From positions 70,935 to 134,934 of the forward strand of contig NZ_HG428744.1 of the NCBI RefSeq assembly GCF_000380245.2: a DNA stretch of 64,000 nt. The letters are read 5' to 3'. The notes beneath the pieces were generated by a model, which saw nothing but the letters and a program-made list of their open reading frames with translations, made no database searches and was not told where the DNA came from. Position 1 is the stretch's first letter. Every line of letters begins with the position of its first letter. Of this stretch, positions 25,324 through 34,292 are shown in pieces. Both the position numbers and the translations under genes were made by a program. This DNA is from Bacillus massiliigorillae (GTDB taxonomy: Bacteria; Bacillota; Bacilli; Bacillales; DSM-1321).

Positions 25324-27066
25324 TTAAGACTCTTCTACTTTAAATTGGCTGTTGATTTTATTTAAATCATTGGATGTTTTATTTAACTCATTAACAAGTT
25401 GGTCCAATGATTGTATGGAAGAATTAATTTCTTGTCCAGAAGCGGATACTTCCTCAATACTTGCTGCATTTTCTTCTGAGATAGAAGCAAGCTCCATAAT
25501 AGACTGATTAATAGCTGATTCCTTTTCAGATACCAATGACAATTGTGAGTGCATATCATTCGCTAACTCATTCATAAGAGATAGTGATGAAGAAATATTG
25601 TTAAATGTTTCACCTGTTTGGTTTAAATTTGTTCTTCCGCTTGATACTTTTTCTAATCCACCTTTTAATATTTCAACCATTTTAAGGGAGTTATCTGTAA
25701 CCGTAGATACAATAGTATCAATGTCTTTAACGGAACAAGAAACCTCTTTTGATAGCTTTCCTACTTCACCAGCTACAACGGCAAAACCTTTACCATGCTC
25801 ACCCGCTCTAGCTGCTTCAATAGAGGCATTTAGAGACAGTAAGTTAGTTTGGTCGGCAATGCTACTAATAATTGTTACAAGCGATGATACCTTCTTATTC
25901 TCCTCATTTAATATTTTAACTTCCTCTACTGCATTAGTAATAATCTGATAGATTTCTTCCATATGTTCTTTTGATTCATTCATCAAACTCGTACCTGTAT
26001 TCGATTCCTTCAATAACTCGTGAGTAGAATCTACAATAGCATTCCCCTGTAAAGTTGTCTGTTGATATAAATTCGTAAATTCCATCATTAATTCATTTAA
26101 ATCAGTAGCTAGTCTAGCTTCTGATTCAGCAGCAGAAGCCATTTCACTCATTGTGGTTGTCACTTGCTCTGCTCCGATACTTACCTCACTTGTTGATTTA
26201 TTTAGATGAGTACTTTGTGCATGAAGATTAACAGCAATAGCTCTCATTTTCCCGATTAGTGATTCAATCGTTTCTGTCATATTCTTAGTTGATTCATAGA
26301 GCTTACCAATTTCATTAGTAGCTTTCATTTGATTCGGCTTCAATACTTCACTTGCTTTTGATAGCTCTCCATTCGTTATATATTGAGTAGCCGTAATAAG
26401 ATGTTCAAATGGTTTGAATTCCTTGGTTAATAACACGAAAATAATCGCTAATATAATAACGGATAGAACTAGCACTATAATGATTAACGACGGTAATTCT
26501 TTCTTTAGGACTTGTTTTTCAACGTCCTTCAAGAAATGTGCATCAACATCAATTCCAACTACACCAATAACCTCACCATTATTATTTTTGATTGGTGCGA
26601 AAGATGAAATGTAATCTCCAAATTCTTTATCTTTTGTTAGTCCGCTACTACTTGTTTGGCCCTTAAAGGCGGATTCTGTATCTTTATAGGTTGTACCGGT
26701 CACATTTGAACCTACTGGACTTGGCTCATCTCTACCGTCAACCATTATTTTGAGATCATGGTTATCATCTGATAATGTGTATACATAAAAAAATCCATTA
26801 TTTTTTCGAACATTATTTAATTGGTCTACAAGTGCTTGATATTCTTCTCCACTAGGATTACTTAAAAACTTTTCATATTGTTTAGCATCAATTTCAGCAG
26901 CAATACGTGTGGCATCCAATTCTCCGTTTTCTTGAAAAGTTCCCCTGATAGAGGAAGCCGTATTTTTGTATAAAAGACTGATCGTACCAATTAACATAAT
27001 GATGATAACTGCTATAATCAGTGCTAATAAGCCTCTTTTTAAACTTTTTCGTATAAAATGAAACAT
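25324..27066 (-). CDS. Methyl-accepting chemotaxis protein
   Basis: 580-residue transmembrane chemoreceptor. First membrane helix near residues 12-33, an extracellular sensor domain of the Cache type (35-190) with the YVYTLSDDNHDLKIMVDG region, second helix near 192-214, then a HAMP segment and a long coiled-coil signalling domain. The hairpin tip is conserved: ISSIADQTNLLSLNASIEAA followed by RAGEHGKGFAVVAGEV (near 400-430), which binds CheA and CheW. The ligand is unknown. It is monocistronic. Confidence 0.93.
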   Translation of the reverse strand: MFHFIRKSLKRGLLALIIAVIIIMLIGTISLLYKNTASSIRGTFQENGELDATRIAAEIDAKQYEKFLSNPSGEEYQALVDQLNNVRKNNGFFYVYTLSDDNHDLKIMVDGRDEPSPVGSNVTGTTYKDTESAFKGQTSSSGLTKDKEFGDYISSFAPIKNNNGEVIGVVGIDVDAHFLKDVEKQVLKKELPSLIIIVLVLSVIILAIIFVLLTKEFKPFEHLITATQYITNGELSKASEVLKPNQMKATNEIGKLYESTKNMTETIESLIGKMRAIAVNLHAQSTHLNKSTSEVSIGAEQVTTTMSEMASAAESEARLATDLNELMMEFTNLYQQTTLQGNAIVDSTHELLKESNTGTSLMNESKEHMEEIYQIITNAVEEVKILNEENKKVSSLVTIISSIADQTNLLSLNASIEAARAGEHGKGFAVVAGEVGKLSKEVSCSVKDIDTIVSTVTDNSLKMVEILKGGLEKVSSGRTNLNQTGETFNNISSSLSLMNELANDMHSQLSLVSEKESAINQSIMELASISEENAASIEEVSASGQEINSSIQSLDQLVNELNKTSNDLNKINSQFKVEES

Positions 27067-27246
27067 GATATTCTACACTCCACTCCTATAGATTTCCCCT
27101 CTACAGTCGTGAAAATTCTAGCCTCCCAAAATCCCTGTTACGCATGCCTTAATAAGTATGTATATAATCTCACACATTAATTGTAGTTTAAAACTTTCAA
27201 ATGTTATACCTTTTTTGACAATTCAGTGTGAAACATCTGTGAATAA
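27067..27246. other. Upstream region of the chemoreceptor gene
   Basis: About 180 bases between the chemoreceptor start and the third bcr1-like copy, with the minus-strand promoter presumably inside. No gene or clear fold was found. Confidence 0.4.
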
Positions 27247-27397
27247 GAAAAGCGTAAGCTCCCTACTCAGCTCCGTATGTGCTGGAGCTCTCCAAACCGA
27301 GATAAAGGAAACACGAAGAAGCGCTCTAGGCGATTCGATGTTGACTTATCGCAGGAAGGATAGCGAAGCACACTAGAGCTGGGCGCTTGCGCTAGAC
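27247..27397 (+). repeat. bcr1-like repeat, copy 3
   Basis: About 151 bases from GAAAAGCGTAAGC to GCGCTAGAC. The core GATAAAGGAAACACGAAGA, AGGCGATTCGATG and TTGACTTATCGCAGG is intact. Ends pair through CTGGGCGCTTGCGC-type sequence, so the transcript could fold into a long hairpin. It lies between the chemoreceptor and the methionine gamma-lyase terminator. Confidence 0.78.
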
Positions 27398-27403
27398 AAT
27401 TAA

Positions 27404-27430
27404 AAAAGCCCGCTATTAGAAGCGGGAGTT
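27404..27430 (-). terminator. Terminator of methionine gamma-lyase gene
   Basis: Minus-strand stem CCCGCT / AGCGGG followed by CTTTTTT, about 55 bases past the stop codon and abutting the bcr1-like copy. Confidence 0.82.
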
Positions 27431-27484
27431 TATAATTTTTCATCTTTACACAACGACCAAGAACGAAATTCTAGGTCTTCTTTA

Positions 27485-28669
27485 TTAAATAGCATTCAAT
27501 GCTTGCTCTATATCCTTCCAAATATCCTCCCATGCTTCTAATCCAACTGATAATCGTATTAGCTGATCGGTAATTCCCATTTCTAGACGCTCTTTTTCAG
27601 GAATTCCCGAATGCGTCATAGAGGCAGGATGCTGAATTAATGTTTCTGTATCTCCTAGACTTACTGCTATTTTTAATAAGGTAAGAGCGTTCAAGAAGTC
27701 TTGTGCCTCTTGTTTACTACCGTTAATTTCAAACGAAATAACTCCGCCGCTTTTCTTCATTTGTTTATGGGTAATCGCATAATCAGGATGTTCTTGATCT
27801 CCTGGATAGTATATTGCCTTAACCTTTGGATGAGCTTTCAAATGAGAAAAAACCTTTTCCGCATTCTCACAATGACGATCCATTCGTACAGGTAGTGTTT
27901 TCAAACCACGAAGCAATAGCCATGCATCAAATGGAGACATAATGCCTCCAATATCTTTTTGAGTAGTGGATTCTACAGTATTCATAAATGCTTTCGTTCC
28001 AACTGCAACACCTGCAATCACATCGCCGTGACCACCAATATATTTCGTTGCACTATGAACTACCACATCGCAGCCTAATTCAATCGGTTTTTGTAAATAA
28101 GGTGTGGAGAACGTATTATCTACCACTACTGTAACACCATGTTCTTTCGCAAACTTTGCAACCATGCTTAAATCAATCATTTTCATGGTAGGATTAATGG
28201 GTGTTTCAATGTATATAACCGTTGTTTCAGGCTTAATCACCTGCTCCAAATCCTCCACTGAAGATAGCCAGCTAAATGAATGTGTAATATTATATTTATC
28301 TTGCATTAAATTCAGCAAGCCAAAGGTACACCCATATAGACCTTGTGAGCATACAATGTGATCTCCCGCTTTTGTAAGTGAAAGTAATACAGCTGAAACA
28401 GCTGCCATTCCCGAACCGAAAGCAAGTGCTGCTTCTCCACCTTCTAAAAACGCCATTTTTTCCGTTAATATATCAACCGTAGGATTGCCTATTCGAGAAT
28501 AAATATAGCCATCCTCTTCTCCTCCAAAACGTTTTTCCCCTTGTTCAGCACTTTCAAAAGTAAATGTAGATGTTTGGTATATAGGTACAGAAAGACTTCC
28601 ATTATGTTTCTTTGAATCATACCCAAAATGAATAACCGCTGTTTCAATATTATTGAATTTTTCTCCCAT
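27485..28669 (-). CDS. megL: Methionine gamma-lyase
   Basis: 394-residue PLP enzyme of the Cys/Met-metabolism family. The PLP lysine is in VVHSATKYIGGH (near 208), and SRIGNPTVDILTEK (near 58) is family-typical. The stretch QGLYGCTFGLL (near 110) keeps the Tyr and Cys residues characteristic of methionine gamma-lyase, which cleaves methionine to methanethiol, ammonia and 2-oxobutanoate; cystathionine gamma-synthases and lyases lack that Cys. The assignment over related lyases is therefore likely but not proven. It is monocistronic with its own terminator. Confidence 0.83.
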   Translation of the reverse strand: MGEKFNNIETAVIHFGYDSKKHNGSLSVPIYQTSTFTFESAEQGEKRFGGEEDGYIYSRIGNPTVDILTEKMAFLEGGEAALAFGSGMAAVSAVLLSLTKAGDHIVCSQGLYGCTFGLLNLMQDKYNITHSFSWLSSVEDLEQVIKPETTVIYIETPINPTMKMIDLSMVAKFAKEHGVTVVVDNTFSTPYLQKPIELGCDVVVHSATKYIGGHGDVIAGVAVGTKAFMNTVESTTQKDIGGIMSPFDAWLLLRGLKTLPVRMDRHCENAEKVFSHLKAHPKVKAIYYPGDQEHPDYAITHKQMKKSGGVISFEINGSKQEAQDFLNALTLLKIAVSLGDTETLIQHPASMTHSGIPEKERLEMGITDQLIRLSVGLEAWEDIWKDIEQALNAI

Positions 28670-28744
28670 ATTTTTTCTCCTTTACATTACATTTCCATTA
28701 TCATTGTATGGTAAACGCACAGAAAATGTAAGCTATTCACTTTA

Positions 28745-28790
28745 CAAAAAAACCGACTCTTATCATTTATAAAATGATAAGAGTCGGTTT
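28745..28790 (-). terminator. Terminator of the helicase gene
   Basis: Very strong stem AAACCGACTCTTATCATTT / AATGATAAGAGTCGGTTT with a 4-base loop, followed on the minus strand by a T run. Lies just past the helicase stop codon. Confidence 0.92.
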
Positions 28791-28796
28791 AGCCCA

Positions 28797-29993
28797 TTAT
28801 TTCTTTTTACGTTTAGGTGACGGACGCTTAGTAGAACGAGGCGCTGTAGGTCGCTCTGTTTTTCTTGCGTCTACAATACCACCTTTGAAGAATTCTTTCT
28901 TGCTCACTTGTATGTTTAGCTTCTTCGCTAATTGCTTCAATTCTTTTTCTTCTGAAGCTGTTATGATGCTAATAACCGTACCATCATTTCCAGCTCTTCC
29001 TGTTCTTCCAGAGCGATGTGTATATTGCTCTAATGTTCTTGGTAAATCAAAATGAACAACCGTAGTAAGTCCTTTAATATCTAATCCTCTTGCTGCTACA
29101 TCAGTAGAAAGCATCATTGGATAAATACCTTTTCGGAACCCTTTAATAGCTTGTTCACGTTCGCTTTTATTACCATCAGCACTCAATGCAGCAATGTTCA
29201 TCTTATTGTATTTCATCTTCGTCGCGATGAATTCCATGTCAACAATGTCCTTCATGAAAACAAGTGCCTTTACATCTTGTAGACGAGCAATCTTCTCAAG
29301 TACATAAAGCTTTTCACGCTTCTCACATATGAAGTAAATATGCTCAACATTACTTGAAAGTGTAGCATCCTTCTTAATTGAAATAGAAGCTGGCTCTTTT
29401 ATATAATCTGCTAAACGAGCTGCCACTTCATTATTCACTGTGGCTGAAAATAAAAGAAGCTGACGATCTTTCATCGTACTTTTAATAATAGCTGTAACCG
29501 TATCAAAATGCTCTGGTACAAGTAGTGTATCACCTTCATCCAATACGATGGTTTTCACTTCGTGCATTTTCATTTTCTTTTGCTGAATAAGCTCTTGAAT
29601 TTTCCCTGGTGTTCCTACTACAATTTGTGGCTTCTTCTTTAGTTTCTCAAGCTGACGTTTACTGTTAGCTCCACCAATAAATGAAGCACAGCGAATATCA
29701 GTACCTGCTGTCCAGTTAATGATTTCTTGATGGATTTGCATTACAAGCTCTCTAGAAGATGCTAGAATTACTGTTTGCAAATGAATCGATTTTATATCCA
29801 ACTTCGTTAATAACGGCAGTAAATACGCTAGTGTTTTACCTGTTCCTGTTGGTGATTCAGCAATGACATCTTGTCCATCCATTATATACGGAAAAGCTTG
29901 TTCTTGAATGTTAGTTGGTGCTTGAAATCCTTCTTTCTTCCATGCTTCTTGTAGGAAGGAAGGCATTTCTTGAATAAATGAAGCTGTTTTCAT
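28797..29993 (-). CDS. DEAD-box-family ATP-dependent RNA helicase
   Basis: 398 residues. Motif Q region near residue 21, motif I SPTGTGKT (near 44), motif II VLDEGD (near 150), SAT (motif III, near 182), and motif VI HRSGRTGRAG (near 327). Motif II reads DEGD rather than DEAD, a variant I also associate with B. subtilis YfmL-type helicases. The C terminus is a basic tail (RSTKRPSPKRKKK) that probably contacts RNA. Likely role: ribosome assembly or cold adaptation, by family. It is monocistronic. Confidence 0.9.
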   Translation of the reverse strand: MKTASFIQEMPSFLQEAWKKEGFQAPTNIQEQAFPYIMDGQDVIAESPTGTGKTLAYLLPLLTKLDIKSIHLQTVILASSRELVMQIHQEIINWTAGTDIRCASFIGGANSKRQLEKLKKKPQIVVGTPGKIQELIQQKKMKMHEVKTIVLDEGDTLLVPEHFDTVTAIIKSTMKDRQLLLFSATVNNEVAARLADYIKEPASISIKKDATLSSNVEHIYFICEKREKLYVLEKIARLQDVKALVFMKDIVDMEFIATKMKYNKMNIAALSADGNKSEREQAIKGFRKGIYPMMLSTDVAARGLDIKGLTTVVHFDLPRTLEQYTHRSGRTGRAGNDGTVISIITASEEKELKQLAKKLNIQVSKKEFFKGGIVDARKTERPTAPRSTKRPSPKRKKK

Positions 29994-30206
29994 AGTTATT
30001 CTCCTTCATACCATTTCATCTGGTGTATTTTCGTCAATGAATTACTTTTTATTTTTAACTTTTTTCGTTTGATTATCAACTATTCTCAAATAGACTACTA
30101 TAGCTCCGACTAGCATATGCTATATTGCTTCAGAAATCCAGCTTTTCCACAAAAAAAGCTGATTCATATAAGACAGTAACACGCCTTATACAAATCAACT
30201 TTCATC

Positions 30207-31670
30207 TTACTTTGTTTGTTGAACAGCTTCATTAAATTCTTTTTCAATTTGTAACGATGGCTTAGGAGATAATAAGCTTACAATTACAATCACAATAACC
30301 CCAGCGATAAACCCTGGAATGATTTCATACACCGCTGAAAACGCTTCGATATTTTCCCATACAATTACGGTAACAGTCCCTGCCACCATTCCTGCTAACG
30401 CACTCCACTTCGTCATACGCTTCCAATATAAGCTCAATAATATAACAGGTCCGAATGCCGCACCAAATCCTGCCCAGGCATACCCTACCAAGTTTAAAAT
30501 AGTTTCATTTGGATTTAACGCCAGCACTAATCCAATAAGTGATACTATTAGAACAGCTATGCGTCCAACAAGTACGAGTTCTTTATCAGAAGCATTACGC
30601 TTAATAAACGCCTTGAAGAAATCCTCCGTTAAAGCACTTGATGTCACAAGTAATTGAGATGAAATAGTACTCATTACCGCCGCTAATATCGCAGCTAGCA
30701 AGAAGCCAGTAATAATGGATGGAAACAACTGCTCTGACAATACGATGAACACCGTCTCTGGATTACTTAATGTTTGGTTGGTTAACTTAAAATAAGCAAT
30801 ACCAACAAGCCCAGTAAACATAGCTCCAACCACAGAAAAAAGCATCCAGCTCATCCCCACTCGTCTAGCCTTCTTCATTTCTTTTACAGAAGAGATAGCC
30901 ATAAAACGAACGATAATATGAGGTTGTCCGAAGTATCCAAGTCCCCATGCTAGTAAAGAAATAATACCGATAGCTGTCGTTCCTTCGAAGGCTTTTAATA
31001 AATGAGGATCAATCGCACGAATTGTATCAAATGTCATGTTCGGATTTCCGATGTTTGCAATAGTAACAGTCGGTACCGTAATTAAGGCAAGGAACATAAT
31101 TAATCCTTGTACTGTATCTGTCCAACTTACGGCTAAGAAGCCACCGAATAAGGTATAAAGTATAACAACCGTTGCTGTAACAATAATACCTGTTCGATAA
31201 TCCATACCAAATGCTGTTTTAAACAATTCTCCTCCAGCTACCATCCCAGAAGACGTATAGAATGTGAAAAATATTAAAATAACAAGTGCTGATGTAAGAC
31301 GTAAAATTCTAGATGAATCTTTGAAGCGGTTTTCCAAATAATCTGGAATAGTAATTGAATTATTTGCAATCTCTGTATAAGTGCGTAGTCTTGGCGCAAC
31401 ATATAACCAGTTCATATATGCTCCCAATGTTAAACCTACTACTATCCAACCAGCGCTTAAACCCGCTACATACATAGAGCCTGGTAACCCCATAAGTAAC
31501 CAACCACTCATATCTGAAGCTCCTGCACTTAACGCCGTTACGACCGGACCTAAATCTCGTCCTCCTAACATATAATCTGTTAAGTTCGACGTCCTTTTAT
31601 AGGCCATGTAACCTAATAAAAGCATCCCCGCCATATAGATTACGATGGAAATAATAACACCGTACTCCAA
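30207..31670 (-). CDS. putP: Sodium/proline symporter
   Basis: 487 residues from TTG 31670 (MEYGVIISIVIYMAGM); GGGGGGAT lies 5 bases upstream, while the ATG at 31703 lacks a site. About thirteen hydrophobic segments in the sodium:solute symporter fold. The conserved TALSAGASDMSGWLLMGLPG stretch (near 45) and the AWGLGYFGQPHIIVRFMA region (near 240) match PutP. It imports proline with sodium, for nutrition or osmoprotection. Divergent from brnQ across 270 bases. Confidence 0.92.
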   Translation of the reverse strand: MEYGVIISIVIYMAGMLLLGYMAYKRTSNLTDYMLGGRDLGPVVTALSAGASDMSGWLLMGLPGSMYVAGLSAGWIVVGLTLGAYMNWLYVAPRLRTYTEIANNSITIPDYLENRFKDSSRILRLTSALVILIFFTFYTSSGMVAGGELFKTAFGMDYRTGIIVTATVVILYTLFGGFLAVSWTDTVQGLIMFLALITVPTVTIANIGNPNMTFDTIRAIDPHLLKAFEGTTAIGIISLLAWGLGYFGQPHIIVRFMAISSVKEMKKARRVGMSWMLFSVVGAMFTGLVGIAYFKLTNQTLSNPETVFIVLSEQLFPSIITGFLLAAILAAVMSTISSQLLVTSSALTEDFFKAFIKRNASDKELVLVGRIAVLIVSLIGLVLALNPNETILNLVGYAWAGFGAAFGPVILLSLYWKRMTKWSALAGMVAGTVTVIVWENIEAFSAVYEIIPGFIAGVIVIVIVSLLSPKPSLQIEKEFNEAVQQTK

Positions 31671-31940
31671 ATTGTATCCCCCCATAAGTAGAATTATTTT
31701 CATATTTTTTCATTATTTTCTGAAAATAGTTTATCTACAGGATAACAAGAATTTAAAAATTTGTTAAGAAAAATGAATCGGTATACTAATAAAATAGCAC
31801 TAGAGCCATATTAGTATATAACTCATAATTATCCAAACCTATACATATGAACACCATATATTTTTCAGAAAAATATAGAAATATAATATTTAAATTGTTA
31901 TACTCATCTACAGCAAACAACTCAGAAAGGAACGTATCAC

Positions 31941-33260
31941 ATGCAACGACTGTCTAACAAACAATTAGTTTTTATTAGCTTTATGCTATTCTCGATGTTT
32001 TTCGGTGCAGGTAATTTAATTTTCCCTGCTTTCCTAGGAAGAGCATCAGGTACAGAAACATGGATTTCAATGGCTGGATTCATCATATCAGCAGTAGGCT
32101 TACCGATTTTAGGGGTTATAGCGGTTGCCAAACTGGGAGGATTAGATGTTATCGGCGGCCGAGTTTCTCCGTTATTCTCTATTCTATTTCCTGTTATTAT
32201 TTATATTTCTATTGGGCCATTAATGGCTATTCCACGATGTGCAACCGTGGCATTTGAAATGGGTGTCAAACCATATATGTCAAGCGATGAAGGCATGTTA
32301 GGGATAGCACTTATCATTTATTCTATCGTCTTCTTCTGCATTGTTTTATGGCTGAGTCTTTCACCAAGTAAACTTGTGGATCGCTTTGGAAAATTATTAA
32401 CACCTACTTTACTTGTTCTTATATTAATTATTTTAATAAAGAGTATTGTGACTCCTTTAGGAGGAACAACATCACCTACTGAAGCTTATAGTGAAGGCCC
32501 ATTTTTCAAAGGCTTCTTAGATGGTTACTTAACAATGGACTTATTAGCATCCCTTGCATTTGGTATAGTGATAGCCAATACTATTCGTACACAAGGTATT
32601 ACAAACAAACGTAGTATTTCCTTCTCTATGATGGTTGCAGGGCTTGGTGCAGGTGCGCTTCTAGCTATCATCTATAGTATCCTTGGCTTTCTAGGAGCTT
32701 CTAGTGGCGCTGCTTTTGGCGAAACCGATAATGGGGCTTCAGTTCTAACACAAGTTATGGAACAATTATTTGGTAATGGAGGTATTATCCTACTAGGTGC
32801 AATCTTTACTATTGCCTGTTTGTGCGTATCAATCGGACTTGTTATCTCTTGTAGTGAGTATTTCACAAACTTGATACCTCGACTCAGTTATAAACAATGG
32901 GCTATCGTCCTCACTGTTCTAAGTGGCCTCATTGCTAATATGGGCTTAAACGCAATTTTGTCATTCTCAGTCCCTGTACTTGGCATGATTTATCCAATTG
33001 CCGTTGTACTCATTCTTTTAGTATTCATGGATGACCTGATTAATAGCAGTAGAGTAGTATATGTATTAGGTATTTCATTAACAGCTATTTTCAGTATTCT
33101 AGATACGTTAAACAACACTTTATTAGATAAAAAAATAACAAACCTACTACAAATAATGCCTTTCTATGAACTTGGCATTGGCTGGATTCTGCCTGGTATT
33201 GTAGGAATTATTATAGGATTAATCATCCACAAGTTTACACATAAACCGACTGAAGCATAA
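31941..33260 (+). CDS. brnQ: Branched-chain amino acid carrier BrnQ
   Basis: 439-residue membrane carrier of the LIVCS family that imports leucine, isoleucine and valine with a cation. About twelve hydrophobic segments. The N-terminal FFGAGNLIFPAFLGRASG stretch (near 21) is the family hallmark. AGAAAGGAACG precedes the ATG. It is monocistronic, with a strong terminator. B. cereus-group genomes carry several brnQ paralogues. Confidence 0.93.
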   Translation: MQRLSNKQLVFISFMLFSMFFGAGNLIFPAFLGRASGTETWISMAGFIISAVGLPILGVIAVAKLGGLDVIGGRVSPLFSILFPVIIYISIGPLMAIPRCATVAFEMGVKPYMSSDEGMLGIALIIYSIVFFCIVLWLSLSPSKLVDRFGKLLTPTLLVLILIILIKSIVTPLGGTTSPTEAYSEGPFFKGFLDGYLTMDLLASLAFGIVIANTIRTQGITNKRSISFSMMVAGLGAGALLAIIYSILGFLGASSGAAFGETDNGASVLTQVMEQLFGNGGIILLGAIFTIACLCVSIGLVISCSEYFTNLIPRLSYKQWAIVLTVLSGLIANMGLNAILSFSVPVLGMIYPIAVVLILLVFMDDLINSSRVVYVLGISLTAIFSILDTLNNTLLDKKITNLLQIMPFYELGIGWILPGIVGIIIGLIIHKFTHKPTEA

Positions 33261-33265
33261 GAAAA

Positions 33266-33311
33266 TAAAAAGGTTCACTGTACATTTCGTATTACAGTGA
33301 ACCTTTTTATT
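33266..33311 (+). terminator. Terminator of brnQ
   Basis: Perfect stem AAAAGGTTCACTGTA / TACAGTGAACCTTTT (loop about 11 bases) and T run, directly after the stop. Confidence 0.9.
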
Positions 33312-33374
33312 TTTTATGCTATACTATTATCCTAAAACTAAATCACTAGCTATCTGATTTAGATTATGTTATAA

Positions 33375-33701
33375 TTATACGCATTGCGAGAAAGAGATAG
33401 ATACCATTTTAGGTAACTCGTCTTTTTCTGGGGTGTTGCTTTTAATTCTTTCACATGATGAAAGTTCATAAGAAAAATCTTGGATTTCTGATGGAATATA
33501 GTGATTTGCTTTTAACATAACAAATACTTTTTCCATTGCATGATCCGAATCTAGTATTTCATTTGTTCTGTTGCACTTGAAGCCTTCGACACAAGTCGAA
33601 ATAACATTTTCATAAACTGTTTCTTCTTGAAAAACAATTGAAGCATCTAGAATTTTTTCCACTTCTGAATTATCCAATTCAATAATTGTAAGGATATTCA
33701 C
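33375..33701 (-). CDS. Small protein of unknown function
   Basis: 108 residues from the GTG at 33701 (MNILTIIELDNSEVEK), which has GGGTGAT 4 bases upstream; the ATG at 33755 has no site and would overlap it. Acidic cytosolic protein without signal peptide or membrane helix, containing five cysteines spread over the chain (two near STCVEGFKCN). I recognise no family. Its promoter region merges with the unexplained 33.8-34.2 kb segment. No terminator of its own is clear. Confidence 0.55.
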   Translation of the reverse strand: MNILTIIELDNSEVEKILDASIVFQEETVYENVISTCVEGFKCNRTNEILDSDHAMEKVFVMLKANHYIPSEIQDFSYELSSCERIKSNTPEKDELPKMVSISFSQCV

Positions 33702-33755
33702 AACTATCACCCACCCAATTTGCTTTTTAATAATTTCTTCAAAGAAATTCAACAT

Positions 33756-34040
33756 ATTAATTATTCTGGAAATTCCCTTGTTAAGTTCATCTTAACATGT
33801 TCCATGCATAATTTCCTTTAATAATGTAAACATTATATGAATTCAGTGAAACATAAATTTTCTGAATTAAATATTCCATGTTTAAAACTTCCTATACAGG
33901 ATAATATAATGGAGAGCTTTGCATAGTATTCTTGCAGTAGCGAATTGTGGATTCACTACTTCTGTTTCTTGTTATATCTATGAAGTTTCTCTTAAGTAAG
34001 AAGTAAATTGAGCGGTAAAACATTCAAAAATAAAAAATAT
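33756..34040. other. AT-rich gap upstream of the unknown gene
   Basis: About 285 bases with no gene. It contains the presumed minus-strand promoter of the 108-residue protein. Base composition changes sharply at about 34041 where a GC-richer structured segment begins. Confidence 0.4.
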
Positions 34041-34245
34041 GGTTGTCTCAGGAGGCATCAACATTTGAATCGGTCAACATTTAGTACAGTAGTTGTTCTA
34101 AAGAACCTATTCACACCGGATCGGCTTCGGAGCCGTAGGGATGTATGAGAGGTAGGGCTTACATCGTTTAGGTAAGAACATACCACTGCCGAAACCCAAC
34201 TTCAAAGATAAAGAAAGAATTATATCTGAGCGAAAAAAGCTCTGC
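34041..34245 (+). ncRNA. Structured non-coding element, possible IS110-type bridge RNA remnant
   Basis: About 205 bases, clearly richer in G and C than the flanks. Local folds are obvious: CGGCT-TCGG-AGCCG (34122-34135), GATGTA / TACATC (34140-34165) enclosing a purine-rich loop, GGTA / TACC (34171-34184), and GAGC / GCTC at 34229-34243. No reading frame fits. The pattern of successive stem-loops with large internal loops, bounded by GGTTGTCTC, recalls the non-coding end of IS110-family elements, which encode a guide RNA. No transposase gene is present. Strand and identity are inference. Confidence 0.4.
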
Positions 34246-34254
34246 AACATAAAA

Positions 34255-34286
34255 AGAGGGTATCCTACTATAGGGGATACCCTCTA
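34255..34286 (-). terminator. Terminator of the ABC exporter operon
   Basis: Perfect stem AGAGGGTATCC / GGATACCCTCT with a 9-base loop and A/T flanks, 7 bases past the stop. Confidence 0.88.
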
Positions 34287-34292
34287 TTCAAT

